This document shows, in pieces, positions 13,905-19,168 of a stretch of 19,168 bases of DNA. The notes beneath the pieces are model-generated. The model searched no databases, was not told the DNA's origin, and was given only the letters and a program-made list of their open reading frames with translations. Source of the DNA: JBBDYD01 sp040901865 (GTDB lineage: Bacteria > Bacteroidota > Ignavibacteria > UBA10030); assembly GCA_040901865.1 (NCBI GenBank), contig JBBDYD010000138.1, positions 1 through 19,168 on the forward strand, read 5' to 3'. The first letter of the stretch is position 1; each line of letters begins with the position of its first letter. Position numbers and translations under genes: made by a program.

Positions 13905-14161
13905 AGCCGGCGCGGGTTTCCCTGGAACCGGGCGACATGTTCTTCTTCTATAGTGATGGAATTCCCGAAGCGATGAACTCACGTCAGAAAGAGTTCGGAT
14001 TCGACCGGCTCAAACGGGCCCTTGCGGTAACACACGGAACGTCCCGGGCGACAGTCAAAGATTGTCTCAGGAGTGTCCGCACATTCACCGGCAACGAGCC
14101 GCCGTCCGATGATATCACACTGGTTGCTGTCAGAACATCGTCAGGAGCGAAGAACCGATGA
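13886..14161 (+). pseudogene. C-terminal third of a PP2C/SpoIIE-type phosphatase, N-terminus missing
   Basis: In the frame shifted relative to the receiver remnant, homology begins as TFSELLKPARVSLEPGD. It continues with MFFFYSDGIPEAMN, the diagnostic Y(S/T)DG motif of SpoIIE phosphatases, and a late metal-binding DDITLVAV. About 90 residues remain. The first two thirds, with the other metal-binding Asp residues, are absent, so activity is not expected. The stop codon overlaps the ATG of the following regulator (ATGA), showing that an intact phosphatase gene was once coupled to it. An internal TTG (13898) could start translation, so a short peptide may still be made. Confidence 0.85.
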
Positions 14162-14838
14162 AACGCATTCTGGTCGTGGAGGATGATCCGGCAATTCTCC
14201 GGGGACTGCTGGATAATCTCCGTAATGAACACTACACCGTGGACTCTGAGACTGACGGATCGAAGGGACTGGAGAAAGCCGCGAAATTCCAATGGGATCT
14301 GCTCATTCTCGACATCATGCTTCCCCGAATGAACGGACTGGAAATCTGCAAAGCTCTGCGTCAACAAGGGTCTTCGATTCCAATTCTCATGCTCACCGGG
14401 AAGGGAGAGGAAACAGATAAAGTGCTGGGGCTTGAATTGGGCGCCGACGATTACGTGACAAAGCCGTTCAGCATCCGGGAGCTTTTGGCGCGCGTAAAGG
14501 CGTTGTTGCGCAGGCAATCCGGTCTGAACGCGAGTGTCGAAGAAACACAGATAGGTGATATCCATGTGGATTTCAAAAAACAAGAGATGATCAGGGGGAA
14601 GAAGAAGATCGAGATGAGCGCCAGAGAATTTGAACTGCTGAAATATTTTGTCGAACGGGAGGGTCAGGTGATTTCGCGCGAAACGATTCTCAAAGAAGTG
14701 TGGGGATATGATTCCCTTCCGACGACCCGGACCGTTGACAATTATGTCCTTTCCCTCCGTAAGAAAATCGAACCAAAACCTGCAAAACCGAAACACCTGA
14801 TAACCGTCCACACAGCCGGTTACAAATTCACCCGCTGA
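14158..14838 (+). CDS. OmpR/PhoB-family response regulator
   Basis: The 226-residue two-domain regulator is intact. The receiver has acidic residues in VVEDDP (6-11), phospho-acceptor Asp52 in LILDIMLPRMNG, Thr80 in LMLTGKG and Lys102 in YVTKPFS. The winged-helix domain spans about 130-226: SAREFELLKYFVEREGQVISRETILKEVWG, then RTVDNYVLSLRKKIE and ITVHTAGYKFTR. It is probably phosphorylated by the PDZ kinase upstream. ATG 14158 overlaps the phosphatase-remnant stop, with AGGAG (14143-14147) ten bases upstream. A phased direct repeat of the kind this family binds starts 24 bases after its stop codon. Confidence 0.95.
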   Translation: MKRILVVEDDPAILRGLLDNLRNEHYTVDSETDGSKGLEKAAKFQWDLLILDIMLPRMNGLEICKALRQQGSSIPILMLTGKGEETDKVLGLELGADDYVTKPFSIRELLARVKALLRRQSGLNASVEETQIGDIHVDFKKQEMIRGKKKIEMSAREFELLKYFVEREGQVISRETILKEVWGYDSLPTTRTVDNYVLSLRKKIEPKPAKPKHLITVHTAGYKFTR

Positions 14839-14861
14839 GCGTTTCCTTCCTTTCGAATCCG

Positions 14862-14910
14862 CTGACAATTTTGTGACAAAACTGTAACGGAGTCGTGACA
14901 TCTCCTGACC
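14862..14910 (+). promoter_or_regulatory. Phased TGACA direct repeats, candidate OmpR-type operator
   Basis: TGAC/TAAC cores begin at 14863, 14874, 14885, 14896 and 14906, that is spacings of 11, 11, 11 and 10 bp. The units read CTGACAATTTT, GTGACAAAACT, GTAACGGAGTC, GTGACATCTCC, then TGACCC. Direct repeats at one helical turn are the established binding pattern of PhoB/OmpR winged-helix dimers. The site lies between the regulator stop (14838) and ATG 14955. GTGACA 14895-14900 could also serve as a -35 box, with TATGTA near 14921 as a poor -10. The function is inferred. Confidence 0.65.
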
Positions 14911-14954
14911 CGGATCTCTGTATGTATGGTGAGAACACCATCATCGGAGGACTT

Positions 14955-15599
14955 ATGCAACGGGTTTACGGCTTCTTTCTTGTTCTGACAACAGTTGCAA
15001 CGCTCGCCCGCTCTCAACAGCTCCCGGAACGTCCGATCGCGCAGCAGGGGAGGTACCTCCTGACAACTGCCACCGGCATTCCGTATGTCGGTGCGACGGA
15101 GCTTTCGATCGGCGTGACGGAGCGGATTACGGTCGGTATTCTGGGCGCTTACGCGCCGCCGGCCGTGGCGTATGGGGCCAGAGTGCATGCGGTGATCACC
15201 TCTGGAGACAACTCACGCCTGTTCTTCCGCATGCCAGTGATATACTATCCGCCCCACCGGGATTTGTTTTGCGGAAAGCCTTGGATCCTGGCCTGGCCGA
15301 CCCTCCATGCTGAATGGAAGCTTGATTCCGAAGTCAGGTTGTCAGCAGGCGCCGGTATTCTCGGTGCAAGTTGCATCCACAAACTGCTCGGGCATCATGG
15401 CGAAGGGGAGGAAGAGGAAGGAGTGCAGATGGACGGACTCTGGAACACGATTTCATTAGGTGTGTCCGTCCCTCTCAGCCGCTCCGTCACATTCAAGGCC
15501 GAACTCTCTCCGGTGCTGAAGGGGATTCGTCCGGCAGGAAACGATTGGGTGGCGAAGTTTCCGGTCATAGTTGTTGTGGGAATCACAACTTCGCTCTGA
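14955..15599 (+). CDS. Exported barrel-like protein, family not recognised
   Basis: The ATG at 14955 is fixed by CGGAGG (14945-14950) four bases upstream; earlier in-frame codons run through the phased operator. The 214-residue product begins with a signal peptide (MQRVYGFFLVLTTVATLARSQ). It continues as alternating hydrophobic and polar strands (ELSIGVTERITVGILGAY, RLSAGAGILGAS, ISLGVSVPLSRSVTFKAELS, FPVIVVVGITTSL) typical of small outer-membrane beta-barrels. An insert HKLLGHHGEGEEEEG is rich in His and Glu and could bind metal, which I can only suggest. Its position just after the operator makes it the prime candidate target of the two-component system. Confidence 0.78.
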   Translation: MQRVYGFFLVLTTVATLARSQQLPERPIAQQGRYLLTTATGIPYVGATELSIGVTERITVGILGAYAPPAVAYGARVHAVITSGDNSRLFFRMPVIYYPPHRDLFCGKPWILAWPTLHAEWKLDSEVRLSAGAGILGASCIHKLLGHHGEGEEEEGVQMDGLWNTISLGVSVPLSRSVTFKAELSPVLKGIRPAGNDWVAKFPVIVVVGITTSL

Positions 15600-15613
15600 C
15601 ATGGTAAGAATAC

Positions 15614-15628
15614 ACCACGAAAGGTGGT
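15614..15628 (+). promoter_or_regulatory. Small hairpin holding a Shine-Dalgarno sequence
   Basis: ACCAC (15614-15618) and GTGGT (15624-15628) are perfect complements around GAAAG. The right arm contains most of the AGGTGG ribosome-binding site (15622-15627) of the 45-codon frame starting at 15632. Folding would partly hide the site. With only five base pairs the effect would be modest. Confidence 0.35.
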
Positions 15629-15631
15629 CCT

Positions 15632-15769
15632 ATGTACAAGTTGCCCATGCAAGTGTTTCTTGAAACGGAACGAAAGGCGATCAATGCCCTCCGGAGGGCC
15701 GACTGGTGGCGAATCATCCTGCTCTGGGCGCTGACGGAATGTTTCAGGGTTCTTATCTCCAGGTTATGA
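15632..15769 (+). CDS. Candidate 45-residue single-pass membrane peptide
   Basis: The frame opens with ATG 15632, four bases after AGGTGG (15622-15627), and closes with TGA 15767-15769. The peptide begins MYKLPMQVFLETERKAINAL, has a basic patch RRADWWR and then the hydrophobic stretch IILLWALTECFRVLI. The pattern is amphipathic helix, positive charges, membrane helix, as in many small regulatory membrane proteins. It lies on the same strand between two exported-protein genes. Support is the ribosome-binding site, composition and location. There is no homology evidence, and it could be a decayed gene end. Confidence 0.5.
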   Translation: MYKLPMQVFLETERKAINALRRADWWRIILLWALTECFRVLISRL

Positions 15770-15820
15770 TGTACACGGTCTCAATCATCCACAATCAACC
15801 AACTCTCAAGGAGATCCATC

Positions 15821-16381
15821 ATGAACAATCAACGATCTTTCCGACTGCTCCTATCCGCGGCCTTGATCATCCTGGCATCACCCGCCGCGTTTTCGCAGGC
15901 CGTCGTTGCCGAAGAGACGGTCAGCTTTGCCGAACGAAATCTGGGAGGCCCGAGGCTGGGTGTCACGTATGTGACTGGCAACAGCAGCCTTTCGAAGGAA
16001 CTCAATAAGCGTGGATTCGGACGGCTCTTGAGCCAGTTTGGCTGGCATTTCGAATACCAGGTGATTCCCGAAGGCGGAGGACCGCAATTCGTCATTCAGT
16101 TCATTCCGCTGATTTCAGGGGTCGAATACAGCAAGATCTTCCCGACGGCAACGCTGGCGATCGGCGTGCGTCTTCCGAACGGAATTGAATTCGGCATGGG
16201 GCCCAACATATTGCTTACCGGTAATCCAAGAACGGCATTGACCGTTGCAGTCGGTAAAAGTTTCAACTATGGCGGAGTCAGCATTCCTATCAATCTGGCA
16301 GTGACGACGAATCCTGAAGGCCAACGCCTGTCCCTTATTGTGGGATATGCGATCCGCGGTGCATCAAAAACACAATGGTAA
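15821..16381 (+). CDS. Exported barrel-like protein ending in an aromatic residue
   Basis: ATG 15821 has AAGGAG (15808-15813) seven bases upstream. The 186-residue product carries a signal peptide (residues 1-26, with SPAAFSQA before the mature end). It then shows repeated amphipathic strands (FGWHFEYQVIP, FVIQFIPLISGVEY, ATLAIGVRLPNGIEFGMGPNILL, ALTVAVGKSF, INLAVTT, LSLIVGYAIRG). The last residue is Trp, fitting the aromatic C-terminal signal of outer-membrane barrels. The family is not recognised. It is followed nine bases later by the lipoprotein gene, so the two are almost certainly co-transcribed. Confidence 0.8.
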   Translation: MNNQRSFRLLLSAALIILASPAAFSQAVVAEETVSFAERNLGGPRLGVTYVTGNSSLSKELNKRGFGRLLSQFGWHFEYQVIPEGGGPQFVIQFIPLISGVEYSKIFPTATLAIGVRLPNGIEFGMGPNILLTGNPRTALTVAVGKSFNYGGVSIPINLAVTTNPEGQRLSLIVGYAIRGASKTQW

Positions 16382-16390
16382 GGTGGCGAC

Positions 16391-16870
16391 GTGAAAACAA
16401 TTGCGGGAGTAATCGTTCTTGCGGGGCTTTTAACGGGTTGCGTGCCTGAATCGAACGATCAGACATACTGGATCCGGCTGTCCGGGAACAGGGTTATTCT
16501 GGATGGCCGGATCCTGTGGGTTGACGGCGATTCGCTGGTTGTCGGGAAGGATGGAAAGAAGATGTTTATTCCGATAGGGCAGATGGAGAGCGTCAGAAGA
16601 ATGGAAGAAGGGTCGATCCTCGAAGGTGCGGCTCTCGGTGCCGGAGCGGGACTGACCATCGGCGCGGCCGCGGGATCCGTCTTTAGCTCGGAGGAGAACA
16701 CCGGCTGGACTCCGGCCACAGCAGCCTTCTATGGAGCTGTTCTGGGAGGGATTGTGGGAAGCGTTACAGGGTCTGCCGGATCCTCTGAAGCTCTCGAACT
16801 TGCGGGTCGAAGCATCGCGGAAAAGAAACAATTGCTCGAATCGTTCCTGGGTCCTCACAGGAAGAATTGA
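16391..16870 (+). CDS. Glycine-zipper lipoprotein
   Basis: GTG 16391 is preceded by AGGTGG (16381-16386), four bases away. The 159-residue product has a type II signal peptide with lipobox LLTGC (Cys17). It then has a small beta-rich part (RVILDGRILWVDGDSLVVGKDGKKMFIPIGQM) and a Gly/Ala-rich region at about 73-130 with repeated small-xxx-small spacing (GAALGAGAGLTIGAAAGS and GAVLGGIVGSVTGSAGSS). Such glycine zippers insert into or line membranes. The end is a short charged helix. It is the last gene of the plus-strand envelope block, and its stop codon lies inside the hairpin at 16847-16878. No specific function is known to me. Confidence 0.8.
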   Translation: MKTIAGVIVLAGLLTGCVPESNDQTYWIRLSGNRVILDGRILWVDGDSLVVGKDGKKMFIPIGQMESVRRMEEGSILEGAALGAGAGLTIGAAAGSVFSSEENTGWTPATAAFYGAVLGGIVGSVTGSAGSSEALELAGRSIAEKKQLLESFLGPHRKN

Positions 16871-16878
16871 GGACCCAG
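16847..16878. terminator. Stem-loop across the convergent gene junction
   Basis: CTGGGTCCTC (16847-16856) and GAGGACCCAG (16869-16878) are perfect 10-bp complements with a 12-base loop. The lipoprotein stop codon (16868-16870) lies in the right arm. The M28 peptidase gene ends at 16895 from the other side. This position suits a bidirectional transcript end. Only AAAA follows on the plus strand, so termination efficiency is uncertain. Confidence 0.5.
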
Positions 16879-16894
16879 AAAATCGATCCGTTTG

Positions 16895-17806
16895 TCAATT
16901 CGGAATAGTCGGAATAGCGTTCAACTGGCTCAGAAGACTTGACGTGAACCGATACGAAAGCTCCAGGGCCTTGAGAGAGACATGCTCCAGCTTGTCTTCC
17001 GGCGTATGCATGTATTTCATCACTTCAGGCACGTTTTCCGGATCGATCTGCCAGCCGTTTAGGACCGCTTCAACAAGAAGGTTGACATCGCCTTCCGGAA
17101 CGACCGACACGGAGATGTTTTCCAGTTTACGGATTCCAAAAGAGAGGTGGTCGGACGGCGGATAGAATTCGTGTTCCCGGAATGGAATCCCCTCTTTTGT
17201 TGCAGTCCCCCTGGCAAGCGGCATGATCACCTCGTCGTCACCTCCGCCGACGGGTCCGACATACACAACATCGCCCATCCCGTTGACATCGAGATTGATC
17301 ATGGCAAGATGGATGGAGGAGTCGGCATACGTTTTGACGAATTCCTGCGATCCGACAAGTCCCATTTCCTCCTGATCGAAGAAGCAGAAATCGACCTGAT
17401 AATTCCAATCGAAGTCCTTCATTGACCGGATGATCCCCAAGAGCACGGCCACGCTTGCGCCGTTATCGTTGGCCCCCGGTGAATTTGGGACGGCATCGAA
17501 ATGGGCTCCGATGACAATATTCCGGTTCCCCTTGCCAAGTGAAACGATAATGTTCTCCCCCTCGATACTCAGGGAGGTCTTTTGGAATTTCAGCTCCCGT
17601 TTGAACGGAGCCGTCGTGAAGGCAATTCCCATCTTTTTCAGTTCGTTTTTCACAAAGTCCCTCCGACCAGCGGGATCCCTGCCCTCAATGCCCTGAACCC
17701 AGGCATAGAGGTCCTTTCCGGTAACAGACTGGGCCGCACAAGGCGCCGTCAAAGATATGGAAAGAATGGAAATCGTGAGCGTTCTTTCGAAAAAGTTCTT
17801 CATCAT
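16895..17806 (-). CDS. Secreted M28-family zinc aminopeptidase
   Basis: M28 peptidases use two zinc ions to release N-terminal residues from peptides. Ligands are visible in family order: His102 in GAHFDAVP, the bridging Asp114 in GANDNGASVA, the catalytic/ligand pair Glu146-Glu147 in DQEEMGLVGS, Asp173 in INLDVNG, and His267 in MHTPEDKLEHV. PPSDHLSF (216-223) is the usual substrate-side motif. A signal peptide (residues 1-26, TAPCAAQS) sends it to the periplasm or outside. The 303 residues fit a single-domain M28 enzyme. ATG 17806 is followed directly by a second ATG and neither has a good ribosome-binding site. It is downstream of, and on the same strand as, the second kinase. Confidence 0.92.
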   Translation of the reverse strand: MMKNFFERTLTISILSISLTAPCAAQSVTGKDLYAWVQGIEGRDPAGRRDFVKNELKKMGIAFTTAPFKRELKFQKTSLSIEGENIIVSLGKGNRNIVIGAHFDAVPNSPGANDNGASVAVLLGIIRSMKDFDWNYQVDFCFFDQEEMGLVGSQEFVKTYADSSIHLAMINLDVNGMGDVVYVGPVGGGDDEVIMPLARGTATKEGIPFREHEFYPPSDHLSFGIRKLENISVSVVPEGDVNLLVEAVLNGWQIDPENVPEVMKYMHTPEDKLEHVSLKALELSYRFTSSLLSQLNAIPTIPN

Positions 17807-17960
17807 TTCACACTTTACCTTTCACGTTTCAACATGTTCTCAAAAATGGCGGTTCTTCACAGTCCGTCCCGCCGAAATGCGGCGGGATCGTCGCTCCGCT
17901 CCGACAATTCGCAATTCGCACTCCACCCCACTCTTTACCCTTCACCCTTCACCCTTCACT
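17805..17960. repeat. TTCAC heptad arrays flanking a TCCCGCCG/CGGCGGGA hairpin
   Basis: The first array starts at the peptidase start codon: ATTTCAC, ACTTTAC, CTTTCAC, GTTTCAA, CATGTTC. An 8-bp hairpin follows (17867-17874 with 17880-17887, loop AAATG), related to the 7312 and 7448 palindromes. The second array from 17905 reads CAATTCG twice, CACTCCA, CCCCACT, CTTTACC, CTTCACC twice, CTTCACT, and its last base is the first base of the kinase stop codon. No gene is present in this spacer. Confidence 0.8.
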
Positions 17961-19168
17961 CACCCCCCATTCCTCTTCACTAACCTGATTCGAAACGTCG
18001 TCCCTCCGCCAGGTCTGCTTTCTTTCAACACCAACTTTCCCTTGTGATATGTTTCCACGATCCGCTTTGAAAGGCTCAATCCCAATCCCCATCCCCTCGA
18101 TTTTGTGGAGAACCCCGGCCGAAAAATATCCCGCTTGTGCATTCCGTCCACACCTTTTCCGGTATCCGTCACGTCAATGATGATCGAGCCGGATTCCTCG
18201 CCCACGGATACCGTGATGGATCCCGCCCCGTTTTCAATGGCATCAAGCGCGTTCTTGATGAGATTCTCAAGAACCCACTCGAAAAGCTCGCGGTTAATGA
18301 GCACCGTTACGGGAGCTGACTGCAACAATTGCAACGAGACGCGTTTGCCGGATTGCGGAATGCGCCTCTCGAAATAGGCGATGACTTTTCCGATGACTTC
18401 CCTGAGGTTTTCCTCGCGCAGATCGGGTTTTGATCCGATCTTCGAAAACCGGTCGGCAATTTTTTCCAACCGGCGGGTGTCGCCCTCCATATCCTGAACG
18501 ATTTCAGTGAGACGCGGGTTTCCCTGCACGTGTGTTTTCAGCAGTTCCACCCAGCCCAGCATGCTTGAGATCGGCGTCCCAAGCTGATGCGCCGTCTCGC
18601 GGGCCATGCCCACCCAGATGTTGCTCTGCTCGTTCCGCTTGATGTAACTAAAACTGATGTAACCGACGAGGATGAAGAGTCCTGCAATACCGATCTCGAT
18701 AAACGGCAACCACCGGAGCTGTGTTACGAGCTCCGACTCCCCGTAGTGCACATAGTTGAGAACAATCGTATCCTGGTAGGCAACTTTGATCGGCGTATTC
18801 TGAAGATCCATTGCCTCGACGAGATCAAGGATGGCTTGCCGCTGCCGTTCTAATGACAATGTCGTGTCGAGGTCAATGTTCTTGATCGCGTTGATGTACG
18901 AACCTTCAAGGGGTGGAATGGGCAAATGATGTGCGTCTGTCAGCACGATGGGAAAATCGATCGCACGGATGATCTCATCGAACACGAAGCTGTAATCACC
19001 GCTCATCGTGTTCGGAGCGTTGGCTAGATATTCGAGCGATTTGGCGTAGAGGTCGGCAACGCGTTTCTGGCGATCTTCGAGCCGGCGGACGATTTCGTGG
19101 GCGTACAAGAGTGTGCCCGCGACAATGAAGAAGGCCAGGACCAGCAGTCCGATTTTGAACTTGCCCGA
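17960..19168 (-). CDS. Membrane sensor histidine kinase, HQLGTP type (5' partial)
   Basis: The frame runs off the window at 19168, giving 402 visible residues. The visible start SGKFKIGLLVLAFFIVAGTLLYA is a first membrane helix, so few residues are missing. An extracytoplasmic sensor of about 125 residues follows, then TM2 (LPFIEIGIAGLFILVGYISFSYI) and the dimerisation helix with phospho-acceptor His in ARETAHQLGTPISSMLGW (about visible residue 194). This variant is common in Bacteroidota-related phyla. The ATPase domain shows NLIKNALDAIE, DTGKGV and GWGLGLSLSKRIVE. Its partner regulator is not in the window. A TTG at 19108 is not the true start, because it would remove TM1. Confidence 0.9.
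   Translation of the reverse strand, partial: SGKFKIGLLVLAFFIVAGTLLYAHEIVRRLEDRQKRVADLYAKSLEYLANAPNTMSGDYSFVFDEIIRAIDFPIVLTDAHHLPIPPLEGSYINAIKNIDLDTTLSLERQRQAILDLVEAMDLQNTPIKVAYQDTIVLNYVHYGESELVTQLRWLPFIEIGIAGLFILVGYISFSYIKRNEQSNIWVGMARETAHQLGTPISSMLGWVELLKTHVQGNPRLTEIVQDMEGDTRRLEKIADRFSKIGSKPDLREENLREVIGKVIAYFERRIPQSGKRVSLQLLQSAPVTVLINRELFEWVLENLIKNALDAIENGAGSITVSVGEESGSIIIDVTDTGKGVDGMHKRDIFRPGFSTKSRGWGLGLSLSKRIVETYHKGKLVLKESRPGGGTTFRIRLVKRNGG

Noticed and set aside
13689..14161. A genuine short receiver protein followed by a real small phosphatase
   Set aside because: Both lack residues essential for their activity, and the homology switch within ten bases shows a deletion junction rather than two complete genes.
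14862..14900. TGACA repeats as a series of -35 promoter boxes
   Set aside because: The even 11-base spacing and the lack of matching -10 boxes fit an OmpR-type operator better. One unit may double as a -35 box.
13984..14901. 305-codon minus-strand frame over the response regulator
   Set aside because: It is the complement of a regulator with all receiver and winged-helix motifs. The start would lie in the phased operator.

Overview
The window is a typical chromosomal stretch of a Gram-negative bacterium. I place it in the Bacteroidota/Chlorobiota/Ignavibacteriota neighbourhood with moderate confidence. The support is a sensor kinase with a HQLGTP-type phospho-acceptor box, an exported peptidase-M49 lipoprotein, several small secreted NTF2-like proteins and outer-membrane-barrel-like proteins. 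No rRNA, tRNA, CRISPR array, transposase or phage gene was seen.

Layout. (1) Positions 1-575: the last codons of a PP2C/SpoIIE-type phosphatase, then an unrecognised 87-residue protein. (2) Positions 576-9088 are all on the minus strand. In transcription order they run: a two-CXXCH c-type cytochrome, two secreted NTF2-like proteins, a stand-alone Cho/UvrC-like GIY-YIG nuclease, a translationally coupled putrescine module (N-carbamoylputrescine amidase, then agmatine deiminase), an exported dipeptidyl-peptidase III lipoprotein, and thyA-folA. (3) A divergent spacer at 9089-9347 carries a consensus -35 box. (4) Positions 9348-16870 are on the plus strand: a DUF2085-type membrane protein and an overlapping membrane protein, a third secreted NTF2-like protein, then a signalling and envelope block. 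That block holds a PDZ/multi-TM/GAF histidine kinase, a collapsed response-regulator/PP2C remnant, an intact OmpR-type regulator, a phased TGACA operator, two exported barrel-like proteins, a 45-residue candidate membrane peptide and a glycine-zipper lipoprotein. (5) Positions 16895-19168 are minus strand: a secreted M28 aminopeptidase and the bulk of a second histidine kinase that runs off the window.

How the genes work together. thyA and folA form the dTMP/tetrahydrofolate cycle. The amidase and deiminase convert agmatine to putrescine. The PDZ kinase and OmpR-type regulator look like an envelope-sensing two-component system. Its likely operator is five TGAC/TAAC half-sites spaced 11, 11, 11 and 10 bp, between the regulator gene and the exported-protein genes.

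The two most unusual things are structural. First, almost every intergenic spacer is built from degenerate tandem units with a strict 7-bp period (a few have 9 or 10 bp). The unit words differ from spacer to spacer, and two arrays are arranged as long fold-back inverted repeats. Second, the two-component operon contains an out-of-frame junction in which half a receiver domain meets the last third of a PP2C phosphatase, between two intact, stop-start-coupled neighbours.
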